NCBI GenBank assembly: GCA_011526565.1 | Contig: WYBL01000067.1 | Span: 1-36,873, forward strand | DNA length: 36,873 nt | Direction: 5' to 3' | Source of the DNA: Acidobacteriota bacterium | Lineage (GTDB): Bacteria > Acidobacteriota > Vicinamibacteria > Fen-336 | Shown here: piece by piece, positions 1 to 6,793 of the stretch | How the letters are laid out: every line of letters begins with the position of its first letter | How positions within the stretch are numbered: position 1 is the stretch's first letter | Position numbers and translations under genes: made by a program | The notes under the pieces: model-generated | Told to the model about the DNA's origin: nothing | What the model saw: only the letters and a program-made list of their open reading frames with translations | The model's database searches: none

Positions 1-126
1 AACGAGAATGCCCGGCCCTTCCAGTGGGTCAAGACCGCCGATCAGATCCTCGCCAGCATTGCCCGCTTCGCCACACGCACGAGCCAAGCACACCTTAGTC
101 AGCGAATCTCTGATACGGGAGACTAG
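1..126 (+). CDS. IS630-family transposase, C-terminal end (5' partial)
   Basis: An open frame enters from the left edge and stops with TAG at 124-126, giving 41 visible residues. The stretch NENARPFQWVKTADQIL and the following IARF are what I know as the conserved C-terminal end of IS630/Tc1-like DDE transposases, usually NENPKPFxWTKTADxIL. After FATRTS the last dozen residues no longer resemble the family, so the native end may have been altered. The stop lies 3 bp from the trxA stop codon on the other strand, so the element borders trxA almost to the base. The catalytic residues would lie outside the window. Family assignment is from memory of the motif, without a search. Confidence 0.75.
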   Translation, partial: NENARPFQWVKTADQILASIARFATRTSQAHLSQRISDTGD

Positions 127-129
127 CTC

Positions 130-459
130 TCACCCCACATAGGGCTGGACGAGCTTCACCAGGTCCTGGCGCGAGAGCTTGCCGATCCGCTGCTCCGCGA
201 CCATGCCGCCCTTGAAAACGAAGAGAGTCGGCAGGTTCTGGACCGCGTACTGGTCGGCGACGCGGTCGTTGGTCTGGACGTTCATCTTGACGACCTTCAG
301 CTTGCCGGCGAACTGGCTGGCCACGGCCTCGAGGTCGGGCACCATGCGGACGCAGGGCTGACACCACTCCGCCCAGAAATCCACGAGAACCGGCAGCGGG
401 GAGCGCAGCACCTGGGTTTCCCAGGTGGAATCGGTGACCTGCTCGATGTTGTCCGCCAT
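130..459 (-). CDS. trxA: Thioredoxin with variant WCQPC active site
   Basis: A 109-residue protein of normal thioredoxin length, cytoplasmic, with no signal peptide. The fold hallmarks are present: VDFWAEWC entering the active site, redox cysteines C33 and C36, and a NLPTL segment carrying the cis-proline near residue 77. It should be a general dithiol-disulfide reductant recycled by thioredoxin reductase, which is not in this window. The odd feature is Gln at position 34, giving WCQPC where canonical thioredoxins have WCGPC. The residue between the cysteines influences redox potential, so its properties may differ from a standard TrxA. ATG at 457-459 is preceded by GGAGG at 472-476, with a long spacing of 12 nt. 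It lies 67 bp downstream of glgA on the same strand and probably has its own promoter. Confidence 0.93.
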   Translation of the reverse strand: MADNIEQVTDSTWETQVLRSPLPVLVDFWAEWCQPCVRMVPDLEAVASQFAGKLKVVKMNVQTNDRVADQYAVQNLPTLFVFKGGMVAEQRIGKLSRQDLVKLVQPYVG

Positions 460-483
460 GGGCGCGTCGAACCTCCGGGGCGC

Positions 484-489
484 AGTATA
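484..489 (-). promoter_or_regulatory. Candidate -10 box for trxA
   Basis: TATACT reads on the minus strand in the glgA-trxA gap. It would start a transcript near 477 with an 18-nt leader containing the GGAGG ribosome-binding site. No -35 consensus is visible. Confidence 0.45.
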
Positions 490-526
490 CGGGGCCCGGG
501 GCCCTCGCGCACCACTAGCGGTGGGG

Positions 527-1984
527 TCAGCCGACCTGGCCGAGCGCCCGCTCGTAGACCTCCAGGTAGGCCCGCGCCGAGCGCTCCCACGAGAAGTCCT
601 TCTCCATCCCGTTGCGCATCAGGCGCTCCCACGAGGGGCGGTCCGCGAACTCGGCGAGCGCCTGATCCAGGGCCCACATCAGGCCCGTGCCGTCCGCGTG
701 GTCGAAGCGGAAGCCGGTTCCGGTGCCGCGGACCGGGTCCCACGGCTCGACCGTGTCGACGAGGCCCCCGGTGGAGCGCACGACGGGCACGGTCCCGTAG
801 CGCAGCGAGTACATCTGGGTCAGCCCGCACGGCTCGAAGCGCGAGGGCATGAGGAACAGGTCGGAGCCCGCCTCCACCTTGTGGGCCAGCGCATTGTCGT
901 ACTCGAAGCGCACCGCGACGCGATCCGGCGCCCGCCGGGCCATCTCGGCGAATCCCGCCTGGACGGCCGGCTCGCCGGTGCCCAGCACCACGAGGCGGAG
1001 CGGCCGGTTGAGCAGGTCCCACCAGGCCCCCGTCACGATGTCGAAGCCCTTCTGGGCGACGAGCCGCGAGATGACCCCGACCACCGGGAGGTCGGGCTCG
1101 GCGGGCAGGCCGAACGCCTGCAGCAGGTCGGCCTTGCACGCCGCCTTGCCCGCGAGGTCGTCGGCCGAGTAGCGGCGGGCGATGAAGCGGTCGATCCGGG
1201 GGTCCCACTCGTCGTAGTCGACGCCGTTGAGGATGCCGGACACCTCGCCGCCCCGCGCGCGCACGGCACCTTCGAGTCCGTACCCGTGCTCCGGGCGCTG
1301 GATCTCTTGCGCGTAGGTCGGCGACACGGTGGTGACCGCCTCGGAGAACAGCAGCCCGCCCTGCATGAAGCTGATCCCGCCGTGGTACTCGAGCCCGTCG
1401 GCGGTGCCCAGGTGGCGCGGCAGCCCCAGCACGTCGAGGGTCTCGCTCGCGAAGTTGCCCTGGTAGGCCATGTTGTGGATCGTGAACACGCACGGGGACC
1501 GGTACAGCGTCGGGTCGTCCCAGTAGAACGCCTTCAGGTACACGGGCACGAGGCCCGCCTGCCAGTCGTGGGCGTGGAACACGTCCGGCCGCTCCCCGCG
1601 CGAGCGGAAGTACTCGAGCGCGGCCCGCGCCAGGAACGCGAAGCGCTGCGGGTTGTCGCCGTAGTCGTCGTTGCCGCGGCCGTAGGGCCAGGGGCGGTCG
1701 TAGAAGGTGGGCTGCTCGACGAACACGACGTTGACGCCGGGCTGCGGAGACGCGTGGTAGAAGCCCGCGCTGCGCCGCGGGTCGTCCACCGGCACGTGGA
1801 CCGACCCCAGGAACTCGCCCGCCGGGAAGCCGATCGTGCCGTACCGCGGCACGAAGATCGTGACCTTGTGGCCGAGCTTCGCCAGCGCCTTGGGCAGCGC
1901 GGCGGAGACATCCGCCAGGCCGCCGGTCTTGACCCACGGCACCAGCTCCGAGACGACGAAGGCGATGTGGAGGCGTTCGCGCAT
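527..1984 (-). CDS. glgA: Glycogen (starch) synthase, GT5 family
   Basis: A 485-residue cytoplasmic glycosyltransferase that transfers glucose from ADP-glucose (or UDP-glucose) to the non-reducing ends of alpha-1,4-glucan. The length is typical for bacterial GlgA. The N-terminal KTGGLADV motif (K19 onward) is the nucleotide-sugar loop of GT5. HAHDWQAGL and FTIHNMAYQG follow in the N-terminal GT5 domain. The C-terminal GT-B half has PSRFEPCGLTQMY and a STGGLVDTV segment, both diagnostic. No other glycogen gene is adjacent. The ATG at 1984 has no Shine-Dalgarno sequence but sits exactly six bases after a TAACAT box, so the mRNA is predicted to be leaderless. It diverges from ksgA with 22 bp between the start codons. 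Confidence 0.95.
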   Translation of the reverse strand: MRERLHIAFVVSELVPWVKTGGLADVSAALPKALAKLGHKVTIFVPRYGTIGFPAGEFLGSVHVPVDDPRRSAGFYHASPQPGVNVVFVEQPTFYDRPWPYGRGNDDYGDNPQRFAFLARAALEYFRSRGERPDVFHAHDWQAGLVPVYLKAFYWDDPTLYRSPCVFTIHNMAYQGNFASETLDVLGLPRHLGTADGLEYHGGISFMQGGLLFSEAVTTVSPTYAQEIQRPEHGYGLEGAVRARGGEVSGILNGVDYDEWDPRIDRFIARRYSADDLAGKAACKADLLQAFGLPAEPDLPVVGVISRLVAQKGFDIVTGAWWDLLNRPLRLVVLGTGEPAVQAGFAEMARRAPDRVAVRFEYDNALAHKVEAGSDLFLMPSRFEPCGLTQMYSLRYGTVPVVRSTGGLVDTVEPWDPVRGTGTGFRFDHADGTGLMWALDQALAEFADRPSWERLMRNGMEKDFSWERSARAYLEVYERALGQVG

Positions 1985-1990
1985 CGCGGG

Positions 1991-1999
1991 ATGTTACCT
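1991..1999. promoter_or_regulatory. Overlapping divergent -10 boxes for glgA and ksgA
   Basis: Only 22 bp separate the glgA ATG (1984, minus) and the ksgA GTG (2007, plus). On the minus strand TAACAT (1996-1991) is followed by six bases and then the glgA ATG. On the plus strand TTACCT (1994-1999) is followed by seven bases and then the ksgA GTG. The two hexamers share 1994-1996, so initiation at one should exclude the other. Both would give leaderless transcripts. No convincing -35 hexamers were seen. Confidence 0.5.
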
Positions 2000-2006
2000 T
2001 CCGCGC

Positions 2007-2771
2007 GTGCCGCGTCGACTCGGTCAGCACTTCCTCCGCTCCGCCTCGGTCGAGCGCCTGCTGAAAGTGATCGACCCGCGCCCCGCAGAGCACTTTCTCG
2101 AGATCGGGCCCGGCGCGGGAGCAATGACGCTGCCGCTGGCGCCGCGGGTTGCGAGCCTCACGGCGATCGAGCTCGATGCGGCGCTGGCCGACCGCCTCCA
2201 GCCGCGGCTGCCTGCGAACGTGACGCTGATCCGGGGCGACGCGCTGGCGGTCGACCTGCGGGCCCTGTGCCCCCCGGGCACGCGACTCGTCGGCAACCTG
2301 CCGTACTACATCTCCAGCCCCCTGCTCCGCCGCTTCCTGGACCTGCGCGACCGCATCGCCGACCTGCACGTGATGCTGCAGGACGAGGTCGCCTCGCGGG
2401 TCGCCTCGCCGCCGGGCTCGAAGGAGTACGGCGTGCTCTCCGTGCTCTGGGGGCTGTGGGCCGACCTCGACGTCCCGCTGCGGTTCCCGCCGGGGGCCTT
2501 CGAGCCGCCGCCGAAGGTGGACTCGGCGGTGCTCCGGGTCCGGCCCCTTCCCGCCCCGCGGGAACCCGTCGACGACCCCGTCGGCTTCGAAAGATTCGTC
2601 CTCCAGGCCTTCCGCCAGCGGCGAAGAACTCTTGAAAACAATCTGCAAGATAGCTATCCTCACCTCAAGCATCACTTGAGGTTGCTCAACATCGCGGGCA
2701 GCCGCCGTGCGGAAACGCTATCCGTAGTGGAGTTTGCGAGGCTATTTTCCGCCCTTGGACGAAGCGACTGA
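2007..2771 (+). CDS. rsmA (ksgA): 16S rRNA dimethyladenosine transferase
   Basis: A 254-residue SAM-dependent enzyme that dimethylates the two adjacent adenines near the 3' end of 16S rRNA during small-subunit maturation. The GTG start at 2007 is chosen because the protein then opens with the family's RRLGQHFL motif; upstream codons of the same frame run into glgA. Visible motifs are EIGPGAGAMT (residues 32-41, SAM-binding glycine loop), ELD at the end of the second strand, the catalytic NLPY (97-100), and the FxPPPKVDSAV segment before the C-terminal helical domain. The last 50 codons are AT-rich and use codons unlike the rest, because that DNA probably also holds the rnj promoter. The end overlaps the start of rnj. 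Confidence 0.94.
   Translation: MPRRLGQHFLRSASVERLLKVIDPRPAEHFLEIGPGAGAMTLPLAPRVASLTAIELDAALADRLQPRLPANVTLIRGDALAVDLRALCPPGTRLVGNLPYYISSPLLRRFLDLRDRIADLHVMLQDEVASRVASPPGSKEYGVLSVLWGLWADLDVPLRFPPGAFEPPPKVDSAVLRVRPLPAPREPVDDPVGFERFVLQAFRQRRRTLENNLQDSYPHLKHHLRLLNIAGSRRAETLSVVEFARLFSALGRSD
2632..2660 (+). promoter_or_regulatory. Sigma70-like promoter inside ksgA, reading into rnj
   Basis: TTGAAA (2632-2637), a 17-bp spacer and TATCCT (2655-2660) form a near-consensus promoter inside the 3' end of ksgA. Predicted start is near 2667, leaving a leader of about 65-90 nt before rnj. The surrounding 70 bp (2621-2690) are about 44% G+C by hand count, far below the flanks. Confidence 0.6.
2663..2681 (+). 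promoter_or_regulatory. Inverted repeat at the predicted rnj transcription start
   Basis: CCTCAAG-N5-CTTGAGG is a perfect 7-bp inverted repeat that begins three bases after the TATCCT box. If transcription starts within the left arm it acts as DNA, as an operator. If transcription starts slightly earlier or comes from ksgA read-through, it forms an RNA stem-loop at or near the 5' end of the rnj message. It lies within ksgA codons. Confidence 0.5.
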
Positions 2772-4416
2772 CGGCCTGCGGCTGATCCCGCTCGGGGGCC
2801 TGGGCGAATTCGGCCTGAATGCCCTGGTGATGGAGTGGTCCGGCCACCGCCTGCTGATCGACGCCGGGATCCTCTTCGCGGGCGCCGACCAGCCGGGCGT
2901 CGACTGCATCGTCCCCGACTACGCGTACCTTCAGACGCCCGGCACCCTGCACGGGATGCTGCTGACCCATGGCCACGAGGACCACATCGGCTCGCTGGCC
3001 TTCGCCCTGCAGGCCTGCCCTGCCCCGGTCTACGGCTCGCGGCTGACGCTCGGCTTCGCCCGCCGGCGGCTGCGCGACCGCGGCGTCACCGGCGCCGACC
3101 TGCGGACCCTGGTGCCCGGCCAGCCGGTCGAGCTCGGGCCGTTCCGCATCCACCCGATCCGGGTCGCCCACAGCGTGATCGACTCGCTGGCGCTGGCGAT
3201 CGAGACCCCGGCCGGCACCGTGATGGTGTCCGGCGACTTCAAGCTCGGCCTCGACGAGCCCGAGGAACAGCGCACCGACGTCGAGGCGCTGGCCGCCTGG
3301 GGCGACCGCGGCGTGCTCGCCCTGCTCTCGGACTCGACCAACGCCGAGGTCGAAGGCACGACGCCCGGCGAAGGCGCGGTGGTTCCGGCTTTCGAGGAGG
3401 CGCTCGCCCGCACCCGCGGCAAGCTGCTCGTCTCCTGCTTCGCGACCTCGGTCCCGCGCATCCAGCGCGTGGCCGATCTCGCCCGCCGCCAGGGCCGCCG
3501 CGTCGGCTTCGTCGGCCGGCGGATGGCGGACAACGCCGAGGTCGCCCGCGAGCTCGGCGCGCTGCGCCTGCCCGAGGGCGAGCTCGTCCCGCTCTACGCC
3601 GTGGCCGATGCCGACCCGGCGAAGCTGTGCCTGTTCGTGTCCGGCTCCCAGGGCGAACCGCTCTCGGCCCTGGCCGCGATCGCCCGCGGCGAACACCCCG
3701 AGATCGGGGTCGGCCCCGGCGACACGGTCGTGCTCTCCGCGCGGGCGATCCCGGGCAACGAGCGCGCCGTCTCGCGCCTGATCTCGAACCTGCTGCGCAC
3801 CGGCTGCGAGGTGATCCACCCCGGCGTCGCGAAGGTCCACGTCTCCGGCCACGGCTCGCGCGAGGACGCCGTCGAACTGCTGCGGCTGGTGCGGCCGAAG
3901 TACCTGGTGCCCGTGCACGGCGAGTACCGCATGCTGGCCCGCCACGCGCGGCTGGCGGCGGAGGCGGGCCTCGGCGCCGAGCGTGTCCTCCTCATCGAGG
4001 ACGGCGAGGTGCTGGCGATCTCCGCCGACGGCGCGCGCCGCGTGGGCCGCGTCGAGGCCGGCCGGGTGCCGCTCGACCGCGCGAGCGGCGACGAGGTCGA
4101 GGACATCGTGCTGCGCGACCGCCGCGCGCTGGCCGCCGACGGCATCGTGGTGCCGATCGTCGTCGTCGAGCGCGGCAGCGGCCGGGCCTGCGGCGTTCCC
4201 CAGATCGTGACCCGCGGCTTCGTCGACGACGGCCAGCGGCCGGAGCTGCTGGCCGAGGCGAGCCGTGCCCTGCTGTCGGCCGTCGACGCCCACCCCGCGG
4301 ACGAGCGGGGCGACGCGGCGCTCGTCCGCGAGCGCCTGCGGCAGGAGATGAAGCGCTTCTTCCGGCGGCGCACCCAGCGCCGGCCGATGGTCATTCCCGT
4401 GGTGATGGAGATCTAG
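2734..4416 (+). CDS. rnj: Ribonuclease J (metallo-beta-lactamase/beta-CASP)
   Basis: About 560 residues, the normal size for RNase J1/J2. It is an endoribonuclease and 5'-to-3' exoribonuclease acting in mRNA decay and rRNA maturation in the cytoplasm. The N-terminus has LIPLGGLGEFG, followed by the zinc motif HGHEDH (H79, H81, D83, H84 from the TTG at 2734). Further family signatures are SGDFKLG, SDSTNAEVEG, the beta-CASP region with SGSQGEP, and VSGHGSREDAVELL followed by VPVHGEYRML. A C-terminal domain follows. The start is uncertain: TTG at 2734 or TTG at 2755 both overlap the ksgA end, and neither has an ideally spaced ribosome-binding site. The ftsK GTG follows its stop after one base, so the two are surely co-transcribed. 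Confidence 0.93.
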   Translation: MRGYFPPLDEATDGLRLIPLGGLGEFGLNALVMEWSGHRLLIDAGILFAGADQPGVDCIVPDYAYLQTPGTLHGMLLTHGHEDHIGSLAFALQACPAPVYGSRLTLGFARRRLRDRGVTGADLRTLVPGQPVELGPFRIHPIRVAHSVIDSLALAIETPAGTVMVSGDFKLGLDEPEEQRTDVEALAAWGDRGVLALLSDSTNAEVEGTTPGEGAVVPAFEEALARTRGKLLVSCFATSVPRIQRVADLARRQGRRVGFVGRRMADNAEVARELGALRLPEGELVPLYAVADADPAKLCLFVSGSQGEPLSALAAIARGEHPEIGVGPGDTVVLSARAIPGNERAVSRLISNLLRTGCEVIHPGVAKVHVSGHGSREDAVELLRLVRPKYLVPVHGEYRMLARHARLAAEAGLGAERVLLIEDGEVLAISADGARRVGRVEAGRVPLDRASGDEVEDIVLRDRRALAADGIVVPIVVVERGSGRACGVPQIVTRGFVDDGQRPELLAEASRALLSAVDAHPADERGDAALVRERLRQEMKRFFRRRTQRRPMVIPVVMEI

Positions 4417-4417
4417 C

Positions 4418-6793
4418 GTGCCCTCCCCCGTCCCCGCCACCCGCGCCACCCGCGTCGCCGAGTTCTTCGGGCTCTGCTCGTTCGCGCTGGCCCTGATGCT
4501 GCTGATCAGCCTCGCGACCTACGACCCGCGCGACCCCGCGTTCTGGTTCAAGGCCGGAGACCACGACGCCGTGGTCCGCAACTTCATCGGCCCCTTCGGC
4601 GCGTTCCTCGCCGAGTTGTTCCTCGGCCAGCTCTTCGGCATCGCGGCGCTGGTGCTGCCGATCGCGCTGACCGTCTTCGGCTGGAAGCTGTTCTGGTGCC
4701 GGCCCGTCGAGGCGCCGTACACCAAGCTGACCGGCCTCGCGCTGCTGGTGCTGTCGCTGACCGCGTTGCTGGCGCTGACGGTCGGCACGATCGTGATGGA
4801 GGGCCAGCCGGTCGGCGCAGGCGGGGCCGCCGGCGAGCTGCTGCGCGAGCTGCTCTCCGCCTCGTTCGGACGCGCCGGCGCCTACATCGTCGTCTGCACC
4901 ACGCTGATCGTCGCGGTGATCCTGGCGACCCAGTTCTCGTTCTCGTCGATGCTGCACGCGATCTGGTCCCGCCTCGCGGCGCGGGCCGCGGCGCTGGCCA
5001 CCGCCTGGGCGCACTATCGCGAGGCGCGGCGCAAGGAGAAGCTGCGCGCCGAGGTCGTGCGCAAGCACCTGCAGAAGGAGCGCGAGAAGGAAGCCGACAC
5101 CCTGCCACGGGTCCGGCGCGTCGCCCGCGGCGCGGGCGGCGAGGACGGCGACCTGTTCGAGGAGGCCGGGCTCGAGCTCGACGCGGCGGAAGAAGAGGCG
5201 CCGGCACCGCGCGCTCCGGAGCAGAAGGCGATCTCGTTCTCGCCCGATCCGGCGCCCGCCGCCGAGGCCGCGGCCGCTCCCGCGCCCGCTGCGCGCAAGC
5301 GCAAGGCGAAGCCGGCGGCAGTCGACCCGGCGTCGCTGCCTCCCGCCACGCCCGGCGGGTTGCCGCCGACTACCCTGCTCGACGCTCCCAAGCCCGGCGC
5401 CGGCCAGGACAAGCAGCGGCTGTTCGAGCGCGCCCGCGTCCTGCAGGCCAAGAGCGGCGAGTTCGGGGTGATGGGCCAGGTCGCCGAGATCCACCCCGGG
5501 CCGGTCGTCACGACCTACGAGTTCAAGCCCGACGCGGGCGTCAAGTACTCGAAGATCGTGGGCCTCGCCGACGACCTCGCCCTCGGCCTCGAGGCCGAGT
5601 CGATCCGCATCGACCGCATGAGCGGCAAGAGCTCGGTCGGCATCGAGATCCCGAACGAGGTGCGCGAGACCATCTCGCTGCGCGAGATCCTGGAGTCCGA
5701 CGCCTTCCGTCGCTCTCACTCCCCGCTCACGCTCGCGCTCGGCAAGACCGTCAGCGGCGACACCTACGTCACGGACCTGGCGACCATGCCGCACCTGCTG
5801 ATCGCCGGCGCCACCGGCACCGGCAAGAGCGTCGGCCTCAACTGCATCATCTCCAGCATCCTGTTCAAGACCTCGCCCGACGAGGTGCGGCTGATCCTGA
5901 TCGACCCCAAGCGGCTGGAGCTCGGCGTCTACGAGAACATCCCCCACCTGCTGGCCCCGGTCGTGACCGATCCCAAGATGGCCGCCAACGTGCTCAAGTG
6001 GGCCGTCGGCGAGATGGAGAAGCGGATCCGCCGGCTGGCGGCCCAGGGCGTGCGCAACATCCAGCAGTACAACCAGATCATCCGGGGCCAGGGCGCCACC
6101 GCGGACGACGGCGAGGAGCTCAAGCCGCTCCACTACATCGTGATCGTGATCGACGAACTGGCCGACCTGATGATGGTCAGCTCCAACGAGGTCGAGGAGG
6201 CGATCACCCGCCTCGCCCAGATGGCGCGCGCGGTCGGCATCCACCTGATCCTCGCCACCCAGCGGCCGTCGGTCGACGTGATCACCGGCCTGATCAAGGC
6301 CAACTTCCCCTCGCGCATCTCGTTCCGCGTCTCGGCCCGGGTCGACTCGCGCACGATCCTCGACTCGATCGGCGCCGAGCAGCTCCTCGGCCGCGGCGAC
6401 ATGCTGTTCCTGCCACCCGGCTCGGCCCGCCTGCTGCGCGTGCACGGGGCCTACGTGTCCGAACACGAGATCGCCCGCGTCACCGAGTTCCTGCGCCAGA
6501 CGGGCGCGCCCGTCTTCGACGACAGCGTGGGCAAGCCCGAGAAGCCTCAGGAGGCGCTCGAGCCCGACGACCGCGACGAGTTGTTCGACGAGGCGGTGCG
6601 CTTCGTCGTCTCGTCCGGGCAGGCCTCGACCTCGATGCTGCAGCGCCGCTTCCGGATCGGCTTCTCGCGCGCCGGCCGCCTGATCGACATCATGGAGCGC
6701 GACGGCATCGTCGGCCCCGCCGACGGCTCCCGGCCCCGCGAGATCCTGGTCCCCGCCGACTACTACACCCAGGTGGACGCCTGGCCGAAGTGA
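4418..6793 (+). CDS. ftsK: DNA translocase FtsK/SpoIIIE
   Basis: A 791-residue septal DNA pump that clears and sorts chromosome termini during division. The N-terminus has about four membrane segments (roughly residues 13-34, 57-90, 101-126 and 150-172). A charged, then Ala/Pro-rich linker follows to about 330, shorter than in E. coli. The motor has Walker A GATGTGKS at 464-471, a Walker B strand ending VIDELADLMM near 575, and ATQRPSVDVITG. The C-terminal gamma winged helix (about 727-791) contains TSMLQRRFRIGFSRAGRLID, which recognises orienting DNA sequences in characterised homologues. GTG at 4418 begins one base after the rnj stop. The stop overlaps the GTG of the amidase gene, coupling division to wall cleavage. 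Confidence 0.95.
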   Translation: MPSPVPATRATRVAEFFGLCSFALALMLLISLATYDPRDPAFWFKAGDHDAVVRNFIGPFGAFLAELFLGQLFGIAALVLPIALTVFGWKLFWCRPVEAPYTKLTGLALLVLSLTALLALTVGTIVMEGQPVGAGGAAGELLRELLSASFGRAGAYIVVCTTLIVAVILATQFSFSSMLHAIWSRLAARAAALATAWAHYREARRKEKLRAEVVRKHLQKEREKEADTLPRVRRVARGAGGEDGDLFEEAGLELDAAEEEAPAPRAPEQKAISFSPDPAPAAEAAAAPAPAARKRKAKPAAVDPASLPPATPGGLPPTTLLDAPKPGAGQDKQRLFERARVLQAKSGEFGVMGQVAEIHPGPVVTTYEFKPDAGVKYSKIVGLADDLALGLEAESIRIDRMSGKSSVGIEIPNEVRETISLREILESDAFRRSHSPLTLALGKTVSGDTYVTDLATMPHLLIAGATGTGKSVGLNCIISSILFKTSPDEVRLILIDPKRLELGVYENIPHLLAPVVTDPKMAANVLKWAVGEMEKRIRRLAAQGVRNIQQYNQIIRGQGATADDGEELKPLHYIVIVIDELADLMMVSSNEVEEAITRLAQMARAVGIHLILATQRPSVDVITGLIKANFPSRISFRVSARVDSRTILDSIGAEQLLGRGDMLFLPPGSARLLRVHGAYVSEHEIARVTEFLRQTGAPVFDDSVGKPEKPQEALEPDDRDELFDEAVRFVVSSGQASTSMLQRRFRIGFSRAGRLIDIMERDGIVGPADGSRPREILVPADYYTQVDAWPK

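Noticed and set aside
425..2635. Long plus-strand frame opposite glgA continuing into ksgA
   Set aside because: No recognisable motif; both real genes with full family signatures occupy the region.
4696..6789. Very long open frame running ahead of the amidase in the same frame
   Set aside because: It lies out of frame over ftsK, is Arg/Pro-rich and low in complexity, and the amidase begins naturally at GTG 6790. It is a GC-rich shadow.
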